A DNA stretch of 64,000 nt from Brevibacillus centrosporus (GTDB lineage: Bacteria > Bacillota > Bacilli > Brevibacillales > Brevibacillaceae), in assembly GCF_003710815.1 (NCBI RefSeq), contig NZ_RHHP01000015.1:62001-126000 (forward strand), in the 5' to 3' direction. Numbering within the stretch: position 1 is the stretch's first letter; every line of letters starts with the position of its first letter. Made by a program: the position numbers and the translations under genes. The notes beneath the pieces are model-generated. The model saw nothing but the letters and a program-made list of their open reading frames with translations. It was not told where the DNA came from and did no database searches. Below, in pieces: positions 7,658 to 16,583 of this stretch.

Positions 7658-9646
7658 ATGAAAGTATTGGTTACAGGCGGTTATGGATTCATCGGCTCGT
7701 TTGTTGCCGAAAGGTTTTACAAAGAAGGCTATCAGGTGTACATCCTCGACAACCTCTCGTCAGGGGATCGGAACAACGTAGATTTTAAGCACAAATCCTT
7801 TCTTTTTTCCGTAGAGGATAAAAAATGCGAGGAAGTCTTTCGCAGTAACAAATTTGATGTCGTTGTTCACCTGGCGGCACAAATCAATGTCCAGACATCC
7901 ATGGAAGACCCTCTGCTAGATTCAACCTCCAACATTCTAGGGCTTGTCAATATGCTTCGTTTGTCGAGCAAGCATCGCGTGGAGAAGTTCATCTTTGCCT
8001 CATCAGCAGCGGTTTACGGACGAAACGAGCATATGCCTTTGTCAGAGGCGGACGAGTGCGATCCGATTTCCATTTACGGGATGAACAAGCTGATTGGCGA
8101 GCAATACTGCCACAAGTGGAAGGAATTTTACGGTCTAGACACGCTCTGCTTTCGATTTGCCAATGTGTATGGCCCAAGGCAGGGCTCAATCGGGGAGGGA
8201 GGGGTGATCTCTACCTTTCTGGAACGCCTGCATACGGACCAGGAGATCGATCTGCATGGAGACGGAAGCCAAACGAGAGATTTCATCTACGTCGAGGACG
8301 TAGCGGATGCGATCTATCGGGCAGGGACAACGGATTATAGCGGGGTTCTGAATCTGTCAACAAACAAGCAAAGCAGCATTAACGAGCTGATCGGGCTGCT
8401 GGGGGAAGAAAAAGCGCTCAAAGGAATCAATCACTCTCCCAAAAGAAAGGGAGACATTGATGTATCCGTACTGGAAAATACACGGGTAAAACGAAGATTG
8501 GATTGGGTACCGATGTATTCCTTGCGAGAGGGCCTGGCGAAAACTTCCCGCTGGTTTGCCGCTGGTGGGCTGCAGCGGGAAAACGAAAAAAGGGCAAGGA
8601 CAGCAGAACCGGATACAGCCCGGCCTTCCTTCGTTGCAGACATTCGGCCCTATGTAGAAAACCTGCTAGCCTTCCTGGTTGTACTGGCATTATCCGTTTA
8701 TACGACGCAGAGCGGCATGTTTGACCTGAAGCTGATCTATATTGTGCTGATTAGCGCGATTTATGGCACCAAGCAGTCTATTCTCTCTGTCATTCTCTCC
8801 TGCGGTCTGTTTATTGGCGAGAGTCTGCACAACGGACGGGAAATTGTCCCCCTGCTGTACGATGCCAGTGTTCTGTTCCATATCGCGATCTACTTTATCA
8901 TTGGGATTGCCGTGGGATACTCGATGGACAAAAGGAGCAAGGAAGTTGTATCTACTCAATTTGAGAAGCAAGCCGTGGAAGAGAAGTACGACTTTTTAAA
9001 GGAAATGTACAATGACAACCTCCAAGTAAAGGACGAGCTGCAGCAGCAAATCTATGAATATCGGCTTTTTCGTGATGATCGCTCTGTCCTTTCTTCATCT
9101 GGAAAGCTATTTTCGCCAAAAGGCAAACAAATACTTCGCTTTCCTGCAGTATGTCAAAAAGTACCCAAGCCTGCTGGCAACTGGGCTGTTTTGCTCGCTC
9201 GGCTTTTATATTCACAACTTTATTTACTAGCTGATGAGCCCGCTGCAGGAAAATATCGCGGATACGTACTGGATCGCTTCGTCCTACGACGTGCCTGCGT
9301 TCTATGCGTCGCTGAGCTTTTTGCCGACGATGGTCATGTTCGTCGTGTCTGTGGAGACCGCGTTTTACGAGAAGTACCGTCAATACTACGGGACGATTCT
9401 GGGTACGGGATCTGTGCAAGACATCAAACGCGCCAAAAAGGATATGATCCAGACCTTGATGCAGGAGCTCGGCTTCATGATGGAAATCCAGCTGTTTTTT
9501 ACCTTTGTCTCGCTGGCGCTGGGCATCACGCTATTGCCGCACATCGGCTTTTCGACGGAGCAGATCGAGCGTTTCAACATCTTGGTCGTCGCTGGCTTTT
9601 TGTACGCCGTGATGTTTGTTCTGATGCTGTTACTGCTTTATTTTGA
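7658..9646 (+). pseudogene. pelD: Sugar-nucleotide epimerase fused to the PelD membrane head; 3' part lost
   Basis: Residues 1 to about 305 form a complete NAD-dependent UDP-sugar epimerase of the extended SDR type: VTGGYGFIGS for NAD, YGMNKLIGE with the catalytic Tyr-x3-Lys, VYGPRQG. This is the kind of enzyme (compare PelX) that supplies GalNAc for Pel. Residues 325-430 hold about four membrane helices and then a helical stretch, matching the N-terminal head of PelD, the c-di-GMP-sensing Pel subunit. At about 9055 the PelD-like sequence ends, and the frame runs out of phase through pelG to a stop at 9646. GAF and GGDEF domains are missing. The start ATG 7658 follows GGGGTG. The epimerase half could still work. 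Confidence 0.65.
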
Positions 9647-9863
9647 TGACCGGAGAGGGGCAGCTCTGGTGACGGCGTTGTTCGTAACTAGTACGGCGGT
9701 CATCACGCTGGCTATGCTTCCGCTTGAGAACTACGGATTTTCCTTTTTTCTGTCTTCGTTTTTGGCGGTAGCAGCAGCCTTGGGGCGTCTCCTCTACTAC
9801 TTGAAAAACATTGACTACTACACCTACTGTTCACAGCCGCTAATTGCGAGGGAGGAGAGATAA
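9054..9863 (+). pseudogene. pelG: C-terminal half of PelG exopolysaccharide transporter, amber-interrupted
   Basis: PelG is the multi-span membrane protein that exports Pel polysaccharide with PelF. The frame from 9054 reads MNIGFFVMIALSFLHLES, then VKKYPSLLATGLF. An in-frame TAG at 9228-9230 follows, and the same frame continues with SPLQENIADTYWIASSYDV and TAFYEKYRQYYGTILG, a PelG hallmark, through several membrane helices to 9863. The family usually has Trp at the TAG position (FIYW..SPLQEN). The first half of PelG, plus pelF, the deacetylase and the TPR gene expected between pelD and pelG, are absent. A deletion of several kilobases joined pelD to pelG near 9055. Confidence 0.7.
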
Positions 9864-9865
9864 GA

Positions 9866-11584
9866 GTGACGACTAGCGCATGCAGATGGATGCTCGTGGC
9901 GGCCTTGGCAGCTTTGGCTGGCTGCGCCAAAGACACGCCGAATCTGGCGGAGGGAAGCCAGCCGTCCGCGGCCCCCGTAGAACAGGTACAGGCTCCACAA
10001 GAAGGCTTGCATGAAAAGAAAGACGTCTATGCACAGGATGAGGATGCAAGTGTCGTGCATCTCTATGTCACCGTGGTGAAAGAAGAGAACGCAGAGCTTC
10101 CGACAACGACATTTTCCGAGCTGAACCGCTCGCTAGATGGCACAGATACCAAAGGGAATGATCTTACGGCGAAAATCATCTTTCAGGAAGGTGACGAGAA
10201 AGGTCCTACATCCGGCTATTTCGGCTACGGCGAGTCGAGAACGAACGGAACGATCGAGGTGCGCGGGGAATCCAGCCGCAGCTCCCAGCAAAAGTCCTAC
10301 AAAATCCGCTTGCTGGACACGGCTGGCTATTGGAGGGAGCAGAGAAACCTCAACCTGAACAAGCACCGGCCAGACGTCACCCGGGTCCGGCAAAAGCTCA
10401 GCTTCGATTACTTTGAGCAGATGCCAAACATCTCCAGTCTGCGGACGCAATTCGTGCACCTCATGATCAAAGACATGACAGGCCCGAATCCAGACACGCA
10501 ATTCGTAGACTACGGGCTCTTTACGCAGATCGAACAGCCAAACAAGACCTTTTTGCAAGCCCATGGACTGGATCGGAACGGCAATCTGTACAAGGCGATC
10601 AATTTTGAATTTCACCGCGATGCGGACAAAATCAAGCTGGTCAACGATCCGACCTATGACAAAGCCGCATTTGAAAGCCTTCTGGAGGTCAAAGGGAGCG
10701 AAAATCACGAGAAGCTGATCGCCATGCTGGACGATCTGAAAAACCACTCGATCCCGATCAAGGAAGTACTGGACAACCATTTCGACCGCGAAAACTACTT
10801 CACGTGGCTTGCCGCAAATATTTTGATGGGGAATGCAGATACGGCCGCGCACAATTTTTTGTTGTACAGCTCATCGGACTCGGAAAAATGGTACTTCCTG
10901 CCTTGGGATTACGATCTGTCGTGGGGCTTCTTTGAAGAAGAGGCGAAGCGCATGCCGCAGGTCACCCTCGGGAAGTGGGAGTTTGGGATCTCCAACTACT
11001 GGGTGTCTGACTTGCACAGTCGTGTGTTCAAAGACCCTGAGAATGTAAAAGCGCTCAATGAAAAGATCGAGGAGCTCAGTAAGTTTATCACGACAGAGAA
11101 AACCGAGGCTCTCCTGAAAAGCTATTACCCGATCGCAAGCCAATACGTGAAAAAAAAGCCCGACTTGTACCATCTGCCACAGGAAGTGGACAAGTTTGAC
11201 TATGAATACAACATCATCGCGGGACAGCCCGCACGCAACAAAGTGAGGTATTACGAGGGTCAGGAAATCCCCATGCCGTTTTACATGGACGAGCCGAAAG
11301 AGGAGAAGGGGCAGATTACCTTTACCTGGGATCATTCCTACGATCTGCAGGGTGACGATTTGACCTATGATTTTGCCATCAGCTACGATCCCGGGTTTAC
11401 CAAGAAGTACGTGGAGGCAAAAGGTGTGACGGGTACGAGCTACGAGCTTCCGAAAATGGCAAAAGGCCGGTACTTCTGGCGCGTCAGTGTAAAGGACAGC
11501 AAAGGGCATGAGCAGACATCCTTTGACCGCATCGAAGTGGATAATATTCGTTACCACGGCGTGAAGGAGTTTGTTGTGAAGTAA
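9866..11584 (+). CDS. CotH-type protein kinase family lipoprotein
   Basis: A 572-residue lipoprotein: signal peptide with lipobox LAGC at residues 17-20. The CotH domain spans roughly 110-380, with VRGESSRSSQQKSYKIR, LNLNKH, GLFTQIEQPNKTFL and WYFLPWDYDLSWGF, which carries the Asp residues of CotH kinases. A fibronectin-III-like beta domain follows (about 460-560, ITFTWDHSYDLQGDDL). CotH proteins are atypical kinases first known from spore coats; those next to VTC and DUF4956 genes appear in many polysaccharide loci. The GTG start at 9866 lies 2 bases after pelG. It seems intact, with the VTC gene 12 bases downstream. Confidence 0.9.
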   Translation: MTTSACRWMLVAALAALAGCAKDTPNLAEGSQPSAAPVEQVQAPQEGLHEKKDVYAQDEDASVVHLYVTVVKEENAELPTTTFSELNRSLDGTDTKGNDLTAKIIFQEGDEKGPTSGYFGYGESRTNGTIEVRGESSRSSQQKSYKIRLLDTAGYWREQRNLNLNKHRPDVTRVRQKLSFDYFEQMPNISSLRTQFVHLMIKDMTGPNPDTQFVDYGLFTQIEQPNKTFLQAHGLDRNGNLYKAINFEFHRDADKIKLVNDPTYDKAAFESLLEVKGSENHEKLIAMLDDLKNHSIPIKEVLDNHFDRENYFTWLAANILMGNADTAAHNFLLYSSSDSEKWYFLPWDYDLSWGFFEEEAKRMPQVTLGKWEFGISNYWVSDLHSRVFKDPENVKALNEKIEELSKFITTEKTEALLKSYYPIASQYVKKKPDLYHLPQEVDKFDYEYNIIAGQPARNKVRYYEGQEIPMPFYMDEPKEEKGQITFTWDHSYDLQGDDLTYDFAISYDPGFTKKYVEAKGVTGTSYELPKMAKGRYFWRVSVKDSKGHEQTSFDRIEVDNIRYHGVKEFVVK

Positions 11585-11596
11585 GGAGGGACTCAC

Positions 11597-12223
11597 ATGC
11601 AGTTTGGCAACAAGAAGCTGAGAAATGAGTGGAAGTATTACATCCGTTTTTACGATTATCTGGCCCTGAAAAGCAGACTGCGCTTGATCACACAGCTCGA
11701 TCCAAACTCAACCGATTCGGAAGGCTATCAGATACGCATCTACAATCACTCGGATGACGTGATCAAGCTGGAGCGCAAGAGCAAGTATGATGGCTACATT
11801 TGCAAGGAAGCGGCGTCTCTTAGCAGGGCGGAATACGAGAGCATCATGGCGGGGGAGACGGACTTTCTGCTGGCGCGAAAGGAGAGTCTGCTGCATGACT
11901 TTTATCTCGACAGCAAAAATCATCTGTTTCAGCCGAGAGTCGTCACTGATTACATCCGGGAAGCCTATTTGATGGAGATCGGCAATGTACGTGTGACTTT
12001 TGACAAGCAATTGATGACCAACGTGAATACGCTCGACATCTTTGATCCAAACATGAAAACGGTAAACGTCATTCACGAGCCAAAAATGATCATGAAAGTA
12101 AAGTTTGACAACTTCCTGCCGACAAACATTCGTTCTTTGCTCCGGTATTTCAGCAGCCAGCGATCTGCTATCTCCAAATATCTCATTTGCAGAGAGGAGA
12201 GCAAAGCGTACTACAAACTTTAG
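11597..12223 (+). CDS. VTC-domain polyphosphate-polymerase-like protein, shortened
   Basis: A 208-residue member of the VTC/CYTH-like tunnel family, usually paired with CotH. Conserved parts are RNEWKYYI at the start, RIYNHSDDVIKLERKSK and VTDYIREAY near the end. Family members normally carry a further 25-30 residues, including an SLYFDD motif, between a first and a second x-I-R stretch. Here GYQIR runs straight into IYNHSD at about 11735, so the two arms are joined in frame with the intervening part missing. That segment supplies tunnel-wall residues, so catalysis is doubtful. ATG 11597 follows AAGGAGGG. It sits between CotH and DUF4956. Confidence 0.8.
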   Translation: MQFGNKKLRNEWKYYIRFYDYLALKSRLRLITQLDPNSTDSEGYQIRIYNHSDDVIKLERKSKYDGYICKEAASLSRAEYESIMAGETDFLLARKESLLHDFYLDSKNHLFQPRVVTDYIREAYLMEIGNVRVTFDKQLMTNVNTLDIFDPNMKTVNVIHEPKMIMKVKFDNFLPTNIRSLLRYFSSQRSAISKYLICREESKAYYKL

Positions 12224-12243
12224 CGTGAGGGGAAATCCGTTTC

Positions 12244-12696
12244 ATGGACCATACAATCAATTTTCAGGACATCATCAAAAAAAGTGTGCTGAAGATGGAG
12301 CAATTCGCCAGCATCTCGGTATGGGATACGGTCATCGGGCTCATCCTATCCGGGCTGATCGGACTCTTCATCTATTACATCTATAAACAATCCTTTCGTG
12401 GTGTGGTGTACAGCCATTCTTTCAATATCACACTCGTCGTGATGGCGATGCTGACCTACCTGATCATCATGACCATCAGCACCAATATAGTCCTGTCTCT
12501 GGGGATGGTAGGTGCACTCTCCATCGTGCGTTTTCGGACCGCGATCAAGGATCCTTTGGACATCGTCTTTATGTTTTGGTCGATTGCAGTTGGTATCGCG
12601 ACAGGGGCGGGTGCGTTTCCCGTATCCATCATCGGATCGCTTGTAGTGGCAGTGTACGGATTGGACAGGACATCGTCGATCGGCTTTGGTGTGTAG
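12244..12696 (+). pseudogene. DUF4956 membrane protein, C-terminus lost
   Basis: Starts with ATG 12244 after GTGAGGGG. It has three or four membrane helices and the family core GALSIVRFRTAIKDPLDIVFMFW followed by GIATGAG. The protein leaves the family pattern at about 12657 (after IIGSLVVAV) and stops 13 residues later, about 70 residues short. The DNA after that point is the head of a minus-strand gene, so a deletion joined two convergent genes. DUF4956 proteins occur with VTC and CotH and are thought to act at the membrane; function unknown. Confidence 0.75.
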
Positions 12697-12788
12697 ATCA
12701 TTTCCGTTTTCTCGGTTGCCAGGCAGAGGACAGGGAGAGAAGTGAGCAGCAAAAGTATGGCCAGGGTGTAAAGCAGATGCGATTTCAT
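12657..12788 (-). pseudogene. N-terminal fragment of an exported protein
   Basis: On the minus strand, ATG 12788 sits behind TGGGGGC and begins a clear signal peptide (MKSHLLYTLAILLLLTSLP) and about 25 more residues (EMIYTPKPIDDVLSN). The frame then continues to 12456 only as the antisense of the DUF4956 gene. The rest of this convergent gene has been removed by the deletion at about 12657. I do not recognise the family. Confidence 0.55.
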
Positions 12789-13065
12789 GAATGCCCCCAG
12801 TGTGGTCTGAATGTAAGCGGTTCGCCAGTGCCGTCTATTTCAAGCAAGGATTTATGATACTCCAGACAACTGGACAATTTCTGAACAAGTGCGAAACCCC
12901 TGACACGAGGAATGTATCCGCTTTCATTCGTGCGCCTATGGTGCGTTTCGTGTTCCATTTTGTACGACTCAGCCAATTTGCATATGGAGGATGTTTTCCT
13001 TGTGATACGTTCTAGGAAGGCGAATTTGCCTGAATGTTTCAAAAGGAAAAAAGGAGGAGACTCAG

Positions 13066-15153
13066 ATGAGAAAATGGCTTCTCTCGCTCCTGATTTGGGG
13101 CGGGATCGCTGCGCTTGGTGCTGTCGGTTTTGGAATCATTGCACTGACTCGCGGAGAATCTGTCAACTCGTTCTGGCTGCTGACAGCTGCTTTTTGCACT
13201 TATGCCGTTGCTTATCGTTTTTACAGCCGTTTTATTGCCAAGAAAATCATGGGTCTGGATGACAGCCGGGCGACACCTGCCGAAGTGAACAACGACGGCA
13301 AAGACTTCGTACCCACGAACAAGTGGATTTTGTTCGGGCATCACTTCGCTGCGATTGCCGGTGCGGGTCCACTCGTAGGTCCGACGCTGGCAGCCCAGAT
13401 GGGGTATTTGCCAGGAACGCTCTGGATCATCGTCGGCGTCGTGATCGGGGGCGCAGTGCAAGACTTCGTAATCCTGTTCGGGTCGATGCGGCGCAACGGG
13501 AAAACGCTGGGCCAGATCGCCAAAGAAGAGATCGGTCCGATTGGCGGAGCACTCGCATTGGTCGGAATTATTGCGATTATGATCATTTTGATTGCTGTTT
13601 TGGCAATGGTTGTTGTAAACGCTCTCACGGAGTCTCCGTGGGCGACCTTTACGATCTTTATGACCCTGCCGATTGCCATTCTGATGGGCTTGTACATGCG
13701 CTACATCCGTCCGGGCCGCGTGATGGAAGGCTCGATTATCGGGCTCGCCCTGCTGTTCCTGTCCCTATGGCTGGGTCAGGCAGTGGCGGCTTCTCCTACC
13801 TGGGGTCCAGCTTTCACCTTTACCAAAGTACAGCTGGCTTGGATGATCATCGTATACGGCTTCGTTGCTTCTGTACTGCCGGTGTGGCTCCTCTTGGCAC
13901 CACGCGATTACTTGAGCTCCTTCTTGAAGGTAGGGACGATCGGGGTACTGGCGATTGGCATTATCATGACACTGCCGCCTCTGCACATGCCAGCCTTGAC
14001 CAAGTTTATTGACGGTACTGGCCCTGTTTTTGCCGGTAACCTGTTCCCGTTCCTGTTTATTACGATTGCCTGCGGTGCGGTATCCGGCTTCCACGCCCTC
14101 GTGTCCTCGGGTACGACACCGAAAATGATTACGAAAGAATCGCATGCTCCACTGATTGGGTACGGCGGCATGCTGATGGAGTCCGGTGTCGCGATTATGG
14201 CGATGATCGCAGCATGCGTACTCACGCCAGGCGTTTACTTTGCGATCAACTCGCCAGCTGCCGTGATCGGGGCAGATGCTGCGGCTGCAGCCACAACGAT
14301 TTCTAGCTGGGGCTATACCGTTACCCCTGATCAGCTAACGACTCTCGCGGGCGATATTCAGGAAAAAACCGTTCTTTCCCGAACAGGGGGCGCTCCGTCG
14401 CTGGCGATCGGGATGGCGACGATCTTCTCCGGAATTCTCGGTGGAAAAGCATTCATGGCATTCTGGTATCATTTTGCGATCCTGTTTGAAGCCGTGTTTA
14501 TTCTGACGACTATCGACGCCGGTACGCGTGTCGGCCGTTTCATGGTGCAGGATATGCTCGGCAACGTCATTCCGAAAATGAAAGAAACCAACTGGCTGCC
14601 GGGCAATCTGATCGGCTCCGGACTCATCTCCATCGGTTGGGGTTACTTCCTCTTGCAAGGGGTTATGGATCCGCTCGGTGGTATCTACACCTTGTGGCCG
14701 CTCTTTGGGATTGCGAACCAAATGCTCGCTGCCATCGCGTTTACTGTAGGAACGACGATTATCTTTAAAATGGGCAAAGCGGCCTACTCGTGGGTCACTC
14801 TGGTACCGATGGCTTGGCTCAGTGCTGCGACGCTGACGGCTGGCTGGCAAAAGCTGTTCCATCCGGATGCCAAAATCGGCTTCCTCGCTCATGCGGAAGC
14901 TTTCCAAAAGGCGCTGGATGCCGGAGCATTGCCAAAAGGGGTAAAAACGATCGAAGCCGCACAGAAGATGATTTTGAACGACCAGATCGATGCTGCGGTA
15001 TGCGCGATCTTCATGGTCATCACCATCGGCATCATTTTGGACGGCGCGCGTCTGTGGATCAACATTTTGCGCGGCAAGCAATATCCGCTGTATGAGTCCC
15101 CCTATATCAAGTCCAAAGGAAACATCATTGACGGAAAAGGACACGTAGCATGA
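13066..15153 (+). CDS. cstA: CstA-family carbon-starvation transporter
   Basis: A 695-residue inner-membrane transporter with about 16 hydrophobic helices. CstA and BtsT proteins import peptides and/or pyruvate, typically when carbon is short. Family marks are FGHHFAAIAGAGPLVGP near residue 88, FHALVSSGTTPKMI near 347 and the C-terminal DAGTRVGRFMVQD. ATG 13066 follows AAAGGAGGAG. Length and motifs are normal. Its stop overlaps the start of the YbdD-family gene (ATGA at 15150), the usual partner. The 277 bases upstream hold no gene I can see. Confidence 0.95.
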   Translation: MRKWLLSLLIWGGIAALGAVGFGIIALTRGESVNSFWLLTAAFCTYAVAYRFYSRFIAKKIMGLDDSRATPAEVNNDGKDFVPTNKWILFGHHFAAIAGAGPLVGPTLAAQMGYLPGTLWIIVGVVIGGAVQDFVILFGSMRRNGKTLGQIAKEEIGPIGGALALVGIIAIMIILIAVLAMVVVNALTESPWATFTIFMTLPIAILMGLYMRYIRPGRVMEGSIIGLALLFLSLWLGQAVAASPTWGPAFTFTKVQLAWMIIVYGFVASVLPVWLLLAPRDYLSSFLKVGTIGVLAIGIIMTLPPLHMPALTKFIDGTGPVFAGNLFPFLFITIACGAVSGFHALVSSGTTPKMITKESHAPLIGYGGMLMESGVAIMAMIAACVLTPGVYFAINSPAAVIGADAAAAATTISSWGYTVTPDQLTTLAGDIQEKTVLSRTGGAPSLAIGMATIFSGILGGKAFMAFWYHFAILFEAVFILTTIDAGTRVGRFMVQDMLGNVIPKMKETNWLPGNLIGSGLISIGWGYFLLQGVMDPLGGIYTLWPLFGIANQMLAAIAFTVGTTIIFKMGKAAYSWVTLVPMAWLSAATLTAGWQKLFHPDAKIGFLAHAEAFQKALDAGALPKGVKTIEAAQKMILNDQIDAAVCAIFMVITIGIILDGARLWINILRGKQYPLYESPYIKSKGNIIDGKGHVA

Positions 15154-15362
15154 GAAGGCGGCTCAGAGCGCTCCGAAAGTCATTACGCCGTGTGAGCTCT
15201 GCCATCAAGACGATTTTCGGAATGCCGGACTATGACCGTTACGTGCAGCACTGGTACGCGACGCATGCCGCACCAGGTATTTTCCCGATGACGGAGCGAG
15301 AATACTACATGTACGCTTTGACGGAGCGGTATGAAAAAGGCGGCGTGACACGCTGCTGCTAA
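15150..15362 (+). CDS. YbdD/YjiX family small protein, CstA partner
   Basis: A 70-residue basic protein translated by overlap with cstA. It carries the family signature: IFGMPDYDRYVQHW, then the Pro-x-Met-x-x-x-E-Y-Y-M-Y segment (FPMTEREYYMYAL). The homologous partners are co-transcribed with CstA/BtsT transporters and appear needed for transport, although their biochemical role is unclear. It ends in a Cys-Cys pair. Confidence 0.9.
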   Translation: MRRRLRALRKSLRRVSSAIKTIFGMPDYDRYVQHWYATHAAPGIFPMTEREYYMYALTERYEKGGVTRCC

Positions 15363-15371
15363 CGACACGAA

Positions 15372-15410
15372 GAGAAAGAGGCCGGAGCCGTCCGTGCCTC
15401 TTTTCGCTTT
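15372..15410 (+). terminator. Terminator of the cstA operon
   Basis: GAAAGAGGC pairs with GCCTCTTTTC across a 13-base loop, followed by T-rich DNA. Confidence 0.75.
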
Positions 15411-15452
15411 ACAGATAGGAATTTGTAAGACTCCTATCCAGTACAAGTGCAA

Positions 15453-15490
15453 CTAAGGCTTCGCCGAAAAGCTTGGCGAAGCCAAGTTTT
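15453..15490 (+). terminator. Second hairpin, terminator-like
   Basis: A perfect 9-base stem GGCTTCGCC / GGCGAAGCC followed by AAGTTTTC. It may be a backup terminator or part of the next gene's 5' region. Confidence 0.5.
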
Positions 15491-15584
15491 CTAGTCAGGT
15501 GCACAAGCTCCGTGCAGGTGTGGTGTAACCGCAGGTAAAGTATGGTACACTAAACAAAAAGTCATGTTTTGGGTGGCGATATGT

Positions 15585-16406
15585 GTGCAAGAACCATCAC
15601 TTACGGAGCTTAAGGAGCTGGCTCTGCGCTGCGCCCGATCTGCGGGTGAGCTGAGTCTCAAGCGAATGAAAGAGCCGTTTCAAGTCGAATACAAAACGTC
15701 TGCCTCCGATCTTGTCACGGCTGTTGATAAAGAAGTGGAAAAGCATGTAATCAACATGATTCTCGAACGGTTTCCCGATCACGGAATATTGGGCGAAGAA
15801 AGTACATTTACAGGGGATTACAAGCAGTTTGATACACTTTGGGTCATTGATCCAATCGATGGGACGACCAATTTTGTGCATCAACAAATCAATTTCTCCG
15901 TGTCGATCGCGGTCTATTACAAAGGGGAGGGGTTGGTCGGAGCGGTATACGATCCTTCCCGTGATGAGCTCTTTTACGCCGTAAAAGGCGAAGGAGCCTA
16001 CCTCAACGATCGTCCTTTGCATCTGGAAAAGGTCGTTACGCTCGAGGAAGCGCTGCTGTGCACGAGCGTTTTTTGGAACAAGCGGGCCGAGCAGATAGGC
16101 ATTGATCAGATCGTGAAAAAGCTGGCAGGTAAAGTGCGGGGGATGCGCCTTCTGGGCAGTGCCGCCTTGGAGATGTCCTACGTAGCTGCGGGAAGATTGG
16201 ATGGCTATGTGAGCATGTCTCTGAACGCTTGGGATTTCGGCGCTGCACGGATTATCGTGGAGGAAGCGGGAGGCAAGGTGACATCGATGGTCGGCAACCC
16301 GCTGCCGTTTGACGAGAAAAGTAGTGTCATGGCGTGCAACCCAGCTTTCTATGAAGAACTGCAGCACTACCTGAATTTGTCGGACAATACAGAGAAGGGG
16401 TCGTAA
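15585..16406 (+). CDS. Inositol monophosphatase family phosphatase
   Basis: A 273-residue Mg-dependent, Li-sensitive-type sugar/inositol phosphatase. Metal-binding motifs are complete: GEES near residue 72, WVIDPIDGTTNF near 88-99 and NAWDFGAA near 213. The GTG at 15585 lies 8 bases after GGGTGG; an in-frame ATG at 15564 lacks a ribosome site. In Bacillus, family members hydrolyse inositol phosphate or NADP-like substrates (for example SuhB/YktC), so the true substrate is open. Monocistronic, with terminator after it. Confidence 0.88.
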   Translation: MQEPSLTELKELALRCARSAGELSLKRMKEPFQVEYKTSASDLVTAVDKEVEKHVINMILERFPDHGILGEESTFTGDYKQFDTLWVIDPIDGTTNFVHQQINFSVSIAVYYKGEGLVGAVYDPSRDELFYAVKGEGAYLNDRPLHLEKVVTLEEALLCTSVFWNKRAEQIGIDQIVKKLAGKVRGMRLLGSAALEMSYVAAGRLDGYVSMSLNAWDFGAARIIVEEAGGKVTSMVGNPLPFDEKSSVMACNPAFYEELQHYLNLSDNTEKGS

Positions 16407-16420
16407 GTGATCTCGGAATC

Positions 16421-16466
16421 AGAAAGACCTGCTGACGATTGACTCCAGCAGGTCTTTCTTTTCCTT
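16421..16466 (+). terminator. Intrinsic terminator
   Basis: AGAAAGACCTGCTG pairs with CAGCAGGTCTTTCTT, ending in a T-rich stretch. Confidence 0.9.
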
Positions 16467-16583
16467 ACGAAATGGAGGATTACACACGTGAGGGTACGGG
16501 ATGCATATGCTAAGGGAAGCGGTTTCTTTTGCATGTGAGATCCATGGTTTGAACGAGGCTCGTCTCACAGGAGGGAAAAGAGC

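Noticed and set aside
12789..13065. A riboswitch or T-box before cstA
   Set aside because: No conserved T-box, S-box or purine motif and no terminator hairpin in the leader could be found by eye.
14335..15144. A long minus-strand frame opposite cstA
   Set aside because: Shadow of a strongly coding plus-strand gene; composition rich in Arg, His and Gln and no start signal.
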